DNA of 22,641 nt. It comes from CAYYNP01 sp964472545. Lineage in GTDB: Bacteria; Planctomycetota; Planctomycetia; Pirellulales; Thermoguttaceae. The DNA is taken from positions 1-22,641 of the forward strand of contig CAYYNP010000161.1 of assembly GCA_964472545.1 (NCBI GenBank), written 5' to 3'. This document shows, in pieces, positions 8,469 to 16,767 of the stretch (positions are counted from its first letter, which is position 1; each line of letters starts with the position of its first letter). The position numbers and the translations under genes were made by a program. The notes beneath the pieces are model-generated. The model saw only the letters and a program-made list of their open reading frames with translations, ran no database searches and was not told the DNA's origin.

Positions 8469-8549
8469 TGGGTGCCATGCCCACGCAAGCGTGGGCATGT
8501 TGGCGGCCTACAATCCGGCATGCCCACGCAAGCGTGGGCATGGCACCCA
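8469..8549. repeat. Palindromic repeat in the kinase/sigma divergent promoter region
   Basis: Arms 8469-8499 and 8519-8549 are 31 bp each and are reverse complements apart from the central AA of each. Each arm is itself a hairpin: CATGCCCACGC-AA-GCGTGGGCATG. The two arms can therefore form either two small hairpins or one long one around a 19-base spacer. An imperfect TTGAAT match extends the symmetry outward on both sides. No coding potential is seen. It lies between the divergent kinase (start 8375) and sigma factor (start 8683), where it could affect either promoter. Similar GGGTGCCATGCCC elements seem familiar from other planctomycetes, but copy number could not be checked. Confidence 0.8.
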
Positions 8550-8682
8550 CAGATTCAAGTGAATTGAGGTACTAGCCGAAGGCGAGCATCGGCGACCTCC
8601 TCCTCTGGGCACAGCCCCAAACGAAGCGTAGTATACATCATAATGGCACCAGCGGGCTCAAGTGTTACAGGATCCATCGAGA

Positions 8683-9276
8683 ATGGCCGATTCGACCGAC
8701 CAATTCGTGGCGACCCTGGCCCTGGCCCGACAAGGTGATCGCCTTGCGATCGCGCGGTTGGTCGAGCAGTACGAGCCGAAAGTCCGCGTGGTGGCCCGCG
8801 TGCTGTTGGGTCGGGCGCTGCGGCCGCACCTCGATTCGGTCGATCTGGTGCAGTCGGTACACCGCAGCCTGATGATCGCGCTGCGCACGCGGGACTATGA
8901 CCTGTCCGGCCCCGAACAGCTTGTTGCCTTGGCGATCACGATGGTGCGGCGCAAGGCCGCTCGGCACTGGCGTCGCGTCCAGCGGCAGCAACGGCTCAGC
9001 GGCGCGGCCGGCGATTCGAGCCATCTACCCCAGTTGCTCGCGTCGCTAAGCGACTCTCGCGACCCGGCGGCAGAAGCTCAGTTCAACGACCAGATCGAGC
9101 GTTTGTGCGAGAATCTCGACGCCGTCGAGCGTCGCATGTTGGAGATGCGCCTGCAGGGTTACACGTCGCCCGAGGTGGCCCGCGAACTCGGCATGCACGC
9201 CGTGGCCGTGCGCGTCCGCTGGACCCGCCTGCGAAAGCGTCTGCAAGCCAGCGGCATCGTCGCCGATTGGATCTGA
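8683..9276 (+). CDS. ECF-type RNA polymerase sigma factor (planctomycete kinase-linked type)
   Basis: A 197-residue sigma-70-family factor. The ATG at 8683 is preferred (AGGA at 8669-8672; MADSTDQF fits the family's N-terminus); an in-frame GTG at 8662 would add seven residues but lacks a clear ribosome binding site. Region 2 is present (DRLAIARLVEQYEPKV, then SVDLVQSVHRSLMIALR and MVRRKAARHWRR), which binds core polymerase and the -10 element. Region 4 is the C-terminal helix-turn-helix (LDAVERRMLEMRLQGY, TSPEVARELGMHAVAVRVRW), which binds the -35 element. No anti-sigma gene is adjacent. Planctomycetes have expanded ECF groups encoded beside Ser/Thr kinases, and here a giant kinase is divergent to it across about 300 bp, which suggests control by phosphorylation (inference). 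An AT-rich TATACATCATAAT lies about 40 bp upstream and could hold a -10 box. Confidence 0.93.
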   Translation: MADSTDQFVATLALARQGDRLAIARLVEQYEPKVRVVARVLLGRALRPHLDSVDLVQSVHRSLMIALRTRDYDLSGPEQLVALAITMVRRKAARHWRRVQRQQRLSGAAGDSSHLPQLLASLSDSRDPAAEAQFNDQIERLCENLDAVERRMLEMRLQGYTSPEVARELGMHAVAVRVRWTRLRKRLQASGIVADWI

Positions 9277-9353
9277 TCGCCCTCTCCACGTTTGGGCAGC
9301 CCAGTCTAGCCAGCTTTTCTCACCGGCAGGACACGTTGCAGACAGTGTCTTCT

Positions 9354-9419
9354 GTAGCCGAAGTCGCCAGACTTTGACCTACCTCAACGGGAAGGCCAAA
9401 TTCTGGCGAATTCGGCTAC
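9354..9419. repeat. Imperfect inverted repeat between sigma factor and RTX gene
   Basis: Arms 9354-9376 and 9397-9419 are 23 bp with two mismatches: GTAGCCGAAGTCGCCAGAC on the left, and the reverse complement of CTGGCGAATTCGGCTAC on the right. Weaker pairing continues inward. It encodes nothing and has no T-tract. The GTAGCCGAA...CGCCAGA end is, from memory, a common planctomycete intergenic repeat. The rest of this 287-base gap (9277-9563) shows only the ribosome binding site of the next gene. Confidence 0.75.
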
Positions 9420-9563
9420 GGCGTGCAAATTCGCGATTCCAGCGATTCTTCTGTAACGTTTGTGCCTCGCTCGGGCATTAGAAACTTAGGCGCTGCGATC
9501 CGTTCCGTTCGCAAAGCGCACCCGAGGTGAAGCCTCTTTCTTCCACCGGAAGGGACGGTTGTT

Positions 9564-12500
9564 ATGGTACACATGTTGCAGCGAGGGCGAATCGACGGCA
9601 ATGCCAAGGGCTCCGAGATGACTCGTAGCGGCCGTTGGCGACGGCCGGAGAGACGGCGGCCGCTTCGGATGGAGAGGCTGGAAGAGCGTGCCTTGCTGGC
9701 CGCTTTCTGTCCCAACTTTGCGGCCGACGTGAGTCAGCATCTAAAAGGAGTTCAAGATTCGCTCAACGCCATGGACGTCGCGTTGCCGCTGATCGACGTT
9801 AGCAACGATCTCGTCAAGCTCACAAAGGCGCAGTTCATCCAAGACGCGGCCAGCGCGATATCCGGCATGGGAGATACGCCCCCAAGGCTTGGTGCGGCCG
9901 GTTTGGAGGCAGCGCTTGAATCGGCGCTGCAAATCAACGGCGAAGACGTCTCCGTCACCGTACCGCCCCAGGGAGGACTCGACGTCGAGATACTGCTCGG
10001 CGCCAATCTGCTTACCGAGAGTACGCCCAACATCGCGCTGAGCACCGGTCTGAAGGGCCTGCCCGTGAGTTTCGCTACGGGCGGGTCGATCGATTTCACC
10101 CTCAGCTACGAGTACCTGCTCTCGTTTCACTACGACTGCAGCACTCAAGCGTTCACGCTCCACGGCACGAACCTGGACGGAAAGAACCACGAATTGGAAC
10201 TGTCGCTGGAGGCGTCCCTGGGCAACTTCACGGCGGAAGCGACGATTGGCTTCCTCAAAGCGCAGGCCACCGACAACGGCAGCCAACTGGCCGCGACGTT
10301 CCAGGTCGATGCACTGGGCACGGCGAACCAAAGCGTCGACCTAGGCGGCTCCGCCAAACTCGATTTGCACATCGAAGCGGGCGCCGGCGGCTTGGGCTAT
10401 GCCAATCACTTTCCCTCGATCCACACCGACCTTGTGATGGACTGGGATTTGACCAACAACGCCGCCCCGACGGTCGATCTGAAGGACGTCGAGGTTGGGT
10501 TGGGAAGCTACCTCAGCGATACGTTGCAGCCGATCATCGATTTCGTGCAGCCGGTCCTGGAGCCGATCCAGCCGGTGATCGACTTGCTCAACGCACCGCT
10601 TCCCGTGCTCACCGACCTGAGTAACCTGATCGGGCAAGGCGACGTTACGATGCTCGGCTTGGCCCAGCTTGCCGGCAACGCGACACCGCCGGGATATATG
10701 GACCTGATCGAACTGGGCGGGCTGCTGGTCGAGATTGCCACGGTGGTCGACATGTTCGACAGCAACGGTGCCGAACTCGTTCTGGAGTTGGGCGACGTCA
10801 GCATCAACGATCTGGCCAACGGCACGGACCTGCGCGTCCTCAGTGACTCCGAGGACCCCACGGATCTCACGAAGGACGTCCTCCAGCCGGGCTTCAATTT
10901 CGGGCAATTCGGCAGCAACTTCAACCTCGCCTCGATCCAGACGGCGGTCACCGGCAGCGATCTTCCCCAGGGCATCAAGGACGGGGTCACGAATCTGCTC
11001 ACAAGGCTGCAGAACGGCATCAAGCTCAGCTTTCCCGTACTCGACGAGCCGCTTTCCGTGGCCGTTGGCCTGCTGATGGGAAATGACGTCGATCTGTTTC
11101 GCTTCGACGCACAAGCGATCGTCGGCGCACCGGCCATGGGCGGCGATTTCCCCTTGCCGATCGGCTTGGACGTGGGTTTGGCGGGCGGCGTCAGCATTGA
11201 TGCCAAAGTACAGGCCGGGTACGACACGTACGGTATCCGCACGTTCCTGACGACCCTCAATCCGGCCGATATCCTCGAAGGCTTCTACCTGCACGAGGAT
11301 ACACATTTCCTGGTAACTGGCACAATCTCGGCGCACGCCGGCCTCGACACGTTCTTCTTCGACGCCGGGGTCGAGGGCGGCGTCTACGCCACCATCGGCG
11401 TCGACATGGCCAACCCGCCGCTCGACACGAACGGAGACCACAAGGTCCGCCGCACCGAGCACCCTGACTTGTTTAACGTGAGCGGCGGCGTTCACGCGTT
11501 CCTCGACGCCTACGTGGCGGTCGGCGTCGAGGTTCTCGGCGAGTTCATCGGCATCCGCGAGGAGTTCAACCTCGTCAACGTAACGATCTGGAGCTTCGGC
11601 TCGACCCACGAGGACAACCCCTTCATTCCGGACGTCCTACTGAATCTGGCCGGTGACGAGAATACGACCGACGCGTTCGTTCCCGACGACCCGATGGATT
11701 TTGACGTGAACGTCCGGCAGTTGAAGGCCTCCGCCAACGGCGTCCTAAGACTGAACGTGGGAACGGACGCACCAACTTATCGAAAGATCGAACCCAACGA
11801 GCCCACGGAGGCTTACGTCATCCTGCCGCAAGAGGACGGCTCGATCATCGTCTCCGCGTTTGGCTACACGCAACGGTTCTACGGCGTTCAGAAGATCATC
11901 GGCAACGCGGGGTCGGGCGACGACCGCATTGCGATCGCCGGTGAAGTCGACTTCCCGGTGGAATTACACGGCGGTTCCGGCAAGGATAGCCTCACGTACG
12001 AAGGTACCGCCAAGGCCGAACTCTACGGCGACGGCGACGACGACCAGTTGGTCGGTGGGACGGGCGACAACCACTTGTACGGCGGCGCCGGCAACGACGT
12101 GCTCAAGGGCGGCTCCGTCGGGATCGCACCCCAGCCCAAGAAGCAGAACCAACTCTTCGGCGGTGAGGGCGACGACGAACTCTACGCCGGTAACGGGTTC
12201 ATCAACGAGCTTCACGGTGAAAACGGCAACGATTCGCTCTTCGCCAGCGACGAGGGCGACGTGCTCCGGGGCGGCTTTGGCGATGACTTCTTCGACACGG
12301 GCGCCGGCGGCGACACCATCTTCGGCGGGTGGGGAGACGATCGGGTCGCATGGGAAGTAGGCGACGGCATGGCAACCATCTACGGCGAATTACTCCCGTT
12401 GCATCCCGACGTCACCGACCACGGATTTGACGTGGTTGGCATAAAGGGCACCAGCGCCGCCGATACGTTCGATATCGTCGATCTGAACAACCAGGCAGGG

Positions 12501-14807
12501 CATATCGTCCAGGTGTTGTATGATGGCGGAACGAAGACGGCGGTCTCCCTCGTCCAAGTTGAAGGCGTGGCGATTCAAGCGCAAGGGGGCAAGGACACCA
12601 TCACGGTCCACGATCTGACGATGACCCTTATGCAGGAGGTAGGGATCAACCTGGGCGATCTCGCCAACTTTGACAACGCCGAAGACACGATCCTCGTCAA
12701 AGGCACCGCCGGAGACGACGTCGTGACCGTCGAAATGACCACGGCCGGGCTCGTCCCGTCAGATGAGAGAGAAGAGCAGATCGTGGGCGGGATCACGTCC
12801 ATCATTAAGGGGCGCGCCGGGCAACCTCTGGCGGACTACGTCGTACAGACGGCCAACGTCGCCGACAAAGTGATGCTGGAAGCGTACGCGGGCATAGACG
12901 CGGTCACGGTCTTTTCCGTCAGCGGCCCGACCTGGATCGATACCGGCGACGACGACGACGGAGTGGCCGTCGTGGCCAATGCGGCGACCGGACCGATTGC
13001 CGACGGCGACTCGGCCTATTTCGCGACCCTGGATGTCGAGACGGGAGCCGGCACGAACTGGGTCGCATTCTTCGTCGACGCCGCCCCGGAGCTTGCGCAG
13101 GAGGACGTCTATCTGACCGACCACAGCCTAACGGCCGATAGGCTGATCCCATACGGCGTCAATTTCGCCTCTACCGGCGGAGATTTCGGCCACGGCGTGT
13201 TCCTGGCGACGGGTGCGGCCAACGACAACGTCTACGTGAAGAGCACCCTGCCGAACACCGATACGTGGATCAATACGGGCGGCGGCGCCGACTCGATCGT
13301 GCTCTCCTCCAAGCCGAACAAGAAGGGCGACCTGTCGACGATCGCCGGGCCGATTGCCGTCGACGCCGGCAGCGGCGCCAACACGCTGCGCTTGGACGAC
13401 CGCAAGGCTACCTCGGGCAACGCGCACGTGCAAGTCACCGACAACATGATTCTCGGCTTCACCGGCCCCAACGACGAGGTCGTCGTCGGCTATCAAGCCA
13501 CCGGAGGCATCTATTCAGATATTCGCCTGGACGGCTCCGACAAGGCCGCCGTAAACGAGGTCTTCAGCATCTACGATCCAAACGGTCCGCTGCGCCTCTT
13601 CGGCCACCGCGGCGACGAGACGATTAACGTCGGGCAGACGCTCTTCGCCACCGAGATCCGGGCAGGAAAAGGCAACGACGTTGTCAATGTGGGTAGCGTC
13701 AACGTGGGTAGCCTCGATACGCTCGACTGGATCCTGGGCCCGGTCTCCGTCTTCGGCGCGGGCGGAACCGACCAGTTGAACGTCAACGACCAGGGTTCGT
13801 CGAACGGCGCGATCTATACGCTCACCGCCAACACACTGGCCCGTACCAGCGCCGCTCAGATCGGCTACGACAAAGTGGAACACCTCACCGTCAATACGAC
13901 ACCGCACAACGACGTCGTGGTGGCCAAGAAACTCCCCAAGAAGACGGCCGTGCTGCTTAACGACTTCGGCGGAGAAGACAATCTGGTCGGACCGGACAAG
14001 AACATTCAGTGGAATATCCAGGGGCCGGACCAAGGCACGGTGAACAACTCGCTGGTATTCTCGGCGATCGAGAACCTGTTCGGAGGCGTGAAGAAGGACC
14101 GCTTCATGTTGGACGACACGTCGGTCATCACCGGGTTCATTTCGGGTGGCAACGGCGTCGACACGCTGGACTACTCGGCCGCGACCTACGACGTCGAGGT
14201 CGATCTGCCCAGCAGCTCGGCGACCAACGTCCTGCTCGGCGTCTTCGGCATCGAAGACGCCGCAGGTGGATCCGGCGACGACGTGCTCATCGGTGACGCT
14301 GCCAAGAACCGCTTTGACGGTGGCCCGGGCAACGATGCATTGCTCGGCGGCGGCGCCAACGATCATCTCACGGGCGGCGACGGCCACGACGTGCTGGTCG
14401 GAGAGGCCGGAAAGGACAAGCTGTTCGGCGAACTGGGACGGGACGTGCTGATCGGTGGCGTCGAAGCGGACAAGCTCTCCGGCGGCAAGGGCGAAGATAT
14501 CCTGATCGGCGGCACGACGTCTCACGATCAGGACGTCCTGGCGCTGCTCGCGATCCTCGATGAGTGGTCCCGCGCCGATGAGAACTATGCCAACCGGATC
14601 GAGAGCCTGAAGAACGGTGGCGGGCTGAACGGTTCAAATCTGCTCATCGCCTCGGGGAGCACCGGAACCGTTTTCGACGATGGTGCAAAGGACGTGCTCA
14701 AAGGCGAGTCCGAGGTCGATTGGTTCTTCGCGAAGTTCTCGAAGCCCCACAAGGACAAGCTCCCCGACTTCAATCTCGATCTTGGCGAGGAAGCGGAGGC
14801 GCTGTAG
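9564..14807 (+). CDS. Giant RTX-like calcium-binding surface/secreted protein with LEPR-XLL-like N-terminus
   Basis: 1747 residues; ATG at 9564 with GGAAGGGA at 9548-9555. The basic N-terminus leads into RPLRMERLEERALLAA (about 33-48), a variant of the LEPR-XLL motif found at the start of large exported planctomycete proteins. Residues about 50-800 are an unassigned region with amphipathic and beta-rich parts and one EF-hand-like loop (DTNGDHKVRRTE, from D621). Hemolysin-type RTX nonapeptides occur in two separate blocks, about 803-925 (GDGDDDQLVGGTGDNHLYGG) and about 1567-1652 (GGSGDDVLIGD, GGDGHDVLVGE, GGKGEDILIGG). Between them is a long beta-rich region with recurring GxxD and INTGGGAD-type turns. 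RTX repeats bind calcium and fold after export, so an extracellular structural, adhesive or matrix role is likely. The final 90 residues (LLAILDEWSRADENYANRI, GGLNGSNLL, VDWFFAKF) are a tail seen in other planctomycete RTX proteins. No type I secretion genes are nearby. Confidence 0.9.
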   Translation: MVHMLQRGRIDGNAKGSEMTRSGRWRRPERRRPLRMERLEERALLAAFCPNFAADVSQHLKGVQDSLNAMDVALPLIDVSNDLVKLTKAQFIQDAASAISGMGDTPPRLGAAGLEAALESALQINGEDVSVTVPPQGGLDVEILLGANLLTESTPNIALSTGLKGLPVSFATGGSIDFTLSYEYLLSFHYDCSTQAFTLHGTNLDGKNHELELSLEASLGNFTAEATIGFLKAQATDNGSQLAATFQVDALGTANQSVDLGGSAKLDLHIEAGAGGLGYANHFPSIHTDLVMDWDLTNNAAPTVDLKDVEVGLGSYLSDTLQPIIDFVQPVLEPIQPVIDLLNAPLPVLTDLSNLIGQGDVTMLGLAQLAGNATPPGYMDLIELGGLLVEIATVVDMFDSNGAELVLELGDVSINDLANGTDLRVLSDSEDPTDLTKDVLQPGFNFGQFGSNFNLASIQTAVTGSDLPQGIKDGVTNLLTRLQNGIKLSFPVLDEPLSVAVGLLMGNDVDLFRFDAQAIVGAPAMGGDFPLPIGLDVGLAGGVSIDAKVQAGYDTYGIRTFLTTLNPADILEGFYLHEDTHFLVTGTISAHAGLDTFFFDAGVEGGVYATIGVDMANPPLDTNGDHKVRRTEHPDLFNVSGGVHAFLDAYVAVGVEVLGEFIGIREEFNLVNVTIWSFGSTHEDNPFIPDVLLNLAGDENTTDAFVPDDPMDFDVNVRQLKASANGVLRLNVGTDAPTYRKIEPNEPTEAYVILPQEDGSIIVSAFGYTQRFYGVQKIIGNAGSGDDRIAIAGEVDFPVELHGGSGKDSLTYEGTAKAELYGDGDDDQLVGGTGDNHLYGGAGNDVLKGGSVGIAPQPKKQNQLFGGEGDDELYAGNGFINELHGENGNDSLFASDEGDVLRGGFGDDFFDTGAGGDTIFGGWGDDRVAWEVGDGMATIYGELLPLHPDVTDHGFDVVGIKGTSAADTFDIVDLNNQAGHIVQVLYDGGTKTAVSLVQVEGVAIQAQGGKDTITVHDLTMTLMQEVGINLGDLANFDNAEDTILVKGTAGDDVVTVEMTTAGLVPSDEREEQIVGGITSIIKGRAGQPLADYVVQTANVADKVMLEAYAGIDAVTVFSVSGPTWIDTGDDDDGVAVVANAATGPIADGDSAYFATLDVETGAGTNWVAFFVDAAPELAQEDVYLTDHSLTADRLIPYGVNFASTGGDFGHGVFLATGAANDNVYVKSTLPNTDTWINTGGGADSIVLSSKPNKKGDLSTIAGPIAVDAGSGANTLRLDDRKATSGNAHVQVTDNMILGFTGPNDEVVVGYQATGGIYSDIRLDGSDKAAVNEVFSIYDPNGPLRLFGHRGDETINVGQTLFATEIRAGKGNDVVNVGSVNVGSLDTLDWILGPVSVFGAGGTDQLNVNDQGSSNGAIYTLTANTLARTSAAQIGYDKVEHLTVNTTPHNDVVVAKKLPKKTAVLLNDFGGEDNLVGPDKNIQWNIQGPDQGTVNNSLVFSAIENLFGGVKKDRFMLDDTSVITGFISGGNGVDTLDYSAATYDVEVDLPSSSATNVLLGVFGIEDAAGGSGDDVLIGDAAKNRFDGGPGNDALLGGGANDHLTGGDGHDVLVGEAGKDKLFGELGRDVLIGGVEADKLSGGKGEDILIGGTTSHDQDVLALLAILDEWSRADENYANRIESLKNGGGLNGSNLLIASGSTGTVFDDGAKDVLKGESEVDWFFAKFSKPHKDKLPDFNLDLGEEAEAL

Positions 14808-15610
14808 GGCCTCTCGCCTTGTGGGCCTGGAGCCGCCGGGACGCACCTCGAAACACGTACGTTCACGCGATAGCAGTAACGCAACGTCTGCTCTTTGAAC
14901 GTCCGCCGTCCCCGCCCAAGAGACCGGCCCTCCCCGTCTGGGAATGGAGCAAGAAGTGGGCAAAGGCCGAAACGTCCGTGAACGCTGAGTAGGTGTTGCG
15001 AAGGACTGATGCGGTAATGAGGTAGCCCAAAGTTGGGGAAACGCGTCGTTGGTCCATACGTCTTGTGAGAATCCCGCAAAACCCCGTAGCGGAGAACGCG
15101 GCGACGCTGTTCTGGCTGAGGAGGTCGCAGCGGCCAGTTGCAGCCTTTGTCATGCAGGGGCCAAGAGGGAATTCAACGCATACGGCCCGGCGGGCGGCCC
15201 GATCCAGCCCGTCACCTGGTCGAGAGCTATCCGGTACCCGTTTTTCGGCACTTCCAAAAGTACCCAAAGTACCCGTGCGCCGGGACAATCCTGTCGGGCC
15301 AGCCGAGCCGAGGCCGAAACTGCTTTATCACTCCAACCTCTGATGGAACACCGAACGCGCGTGGGCCAGGGTTGGAGGCCGGTGTTTGAACGCCGCCAAG
15401 ACTATCCGGCATACGGGGGCACTCTGCGATCGTCGTCGGGACCGAGTTCCGAGATCTCCTTCACTCGGTTCTTCCATGTGAACCGGCAGATCCCATCGAC
15501 CGCGCCAGGCGGGCACGCTGGTCCGGTGCTTCGCCTCCCCGCTGCGAAAGAGTAGAATTAGGAACGTCGAGCGTCCGTCACAACTCGAAGGACCACCAGA
15601 GGACCAAGCC
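14808..15610. other. Long intergenic gap without a supported gene
   Basis: About 800 bases precede the sugar-degradation operon. Open frames exist on both strands but lack start signals and domain motifs. Noted structures: three closely spaced GTACCC words at about 15234-15286, and two overlapping inverted repeats that exclude each other, 15331-15338/15370-15377 (CTCCAACC/GGTTGGAG) and 15347-15353/15380-15386 (AACACCG/CGGTGTT). The operon promoter should lie in this gap, but no convincing -35/-10 pair was found. Confidence 0.5.
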
Positions 15611-16747
15611 GTGAATTCACGACAGCGCGTGCTCAGTGCAGCCGACCGGCAAGGGTATGACCGGATCCCGGTGAAACATGAAGGCACACCGGAAGTCAAC
15701 CGGATGATCATGGGTCATTTCGGTCTGAAGAACATGGAGCAATTGCTCCGCGTGGTGGGAGACGACTTTCGCTACGTCGAGCCGGCCTACTGCGGGCCCG
15801 AGCTTCGCACCTTTCCGGACGGCAGCGTCGAGGGCTACTTCGGAGAGCGGTACAAGTACGCCGAGTTCGAGGCCGGCAAGTATCTCGAAGCCTGCCACCT
15901 GCCCTTTGCCGGAGTCGACCGGCTGGAAGACCTCGACCGTTCGCACTTCCCCAGCGCCGACTGGTTTGACTATTCGACGATCCGCCGACAGGCCGAGACT
16001 TTGCGCGAACGGGGTTTCGCCGTCTGCTGCGGAACGGCCGGCGACATCGATCTGATCAACGGCATCTCTCGCGCACGGGGAATGGAACAGGTACTGATGG
16101 ACCTGATCGACGACAACCCGGTGTATCTGGAGATCATGCGGGCACGGTTCGAGTTCTTCTGCGAAGTGCAGCGACGCACGCTGGAGGCGGCCGGCGGGCT
16201 GATCGACTTCACGCACGCCGGCGAGGATTTCGGCAACCAGCGGGGACCGATGATCGGCCCGGACGTCTTCGAGCGGCACTTCGCGCCGAAGTACGGCAAC
16301 TACTTCGAGATGGTCCACTCCTACGGCGCGCGGACGATGCTGCACATGTGCGGCTGTTGCGAGGCGTTTCTGCCGCGGCTGATCGAGTTGGGCCTGGACG
16401 TCTACGACGTCGTGCAGCCGACCACGCCCGAGATGGAGATCGCGGCGCTGAAGGAGCGGTTCGGCGATCAACTAACGTTTTGCGGCTCGGTGTGCGTGCA
16501 GAGTACACTCGCCTGGGGTAGCGTGCAGGACGTCGAGCAGGAAGTCCGCCGCCGGCTGGAGCTATTCCCGAAGGGTGGCCTGTTCCTCGGCCCAACGCAT
16601 GCCGTGCAGGTCGGCTCGCCGTTGGAGAACACGCTGGCCATGTATCGCACGGCCGGCAGTCTTGCCGAGGAGATCGACGACTCGATCCTCTCGATCGAAA
16701 GCAAGCAAGACGGGACGGACAAGATCGACTTGGCCAAATTGTTCTGA
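15611..16747 (+). CDS. URO-D/MtaA-like family protein 1 (corrinoid methyltransferase-like)
   Basis: 378 residues, GTG start with AGAGGA at 15598-15603. The fold is that of the uroporphyrinogen decarboxylase superfamily, which includes HemE and the cobalamin-dependent methyltransferases MtaA, MtbA and CmuA. Visible landmarks are the N-terminal RVLSAADRQGYDRIPVKHEG, the central DFTHAGEDFGNQRGPMIGP, the HMCGCC motif (H245, C247, C249, C250) and GPTHAVQ (H330). A His-x-Cys pair is the zinc-site signature of MtaA-type enzymes, which move methyl groups to or from corrinoids; HemE lacks it. It has no signal peptide and is cytoplasmic. It is first in an operon with a second URO-D gene 20 bp downstream and glycosidase genes after that, so it is not a haem-synthesis hemE. 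The substrate is unknown; a methyl-group transfer linked to sugar breakdown is possible. The family call is firm, the reaction is not. Confidence 0.88.
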   Translation: MNSRQRVLSAADRQGYDRIPVKHEGTPEVNRMIMGHFGLKNMEQLLRVVGDDFRYVEPAYCGPELRTFPDGSVEGYFGERYKYAEFEAGKYLEACHLPFAGVDRLEDLDRSHFPSADWFDYSTIRRQAETLRERGFAVCCGTAGDIDLINGISRARGMEQVLMDLIDDNPVYLEIMRARFEFFCEVQRRTLEAAGGLIDFTHAGEDFGNQRGPMIGPDVFERHFAPKYGNYFEMVHSYGARTMLHMCGCCEAFLPRLIELGLDVYDVVQPTTPEMEIAALKERFGDQLTFCGSVCVQSTLAWGSVQDVEQEVRRRLELFPKGGLFLGPTHAVQVGSPLENTLAMYRTAGSLAEEIDDSILSIESKQDGTDKIDLAKLF

Positions 16748-16767
16748 ACTTCTCGAAGGGAGCCGCC

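Noticed and set aside
10341..11609. 422-codon open frame on the minus strand
   Set aside because: Antisense to the RTX protein; composition reflects codon bias of the real gene.
11973..12340. Short-period DNA repetition that might suggest a repeat array
   Set aside because: It is the coding sequence of RTX nonapeptides, with varied codons; no fixed repeats or spacers of CRISPR type.
15139..15153. CSLCH haem-c-like motif followed by FNAYG, as a possible cytochrome remnant
   Set aside because: The resemblance to planctomycete CxxCH...N-x-YG proteins is limited to about 15 residues; no signal peptide, no second motif and no homology upstream or downstream in the frame.
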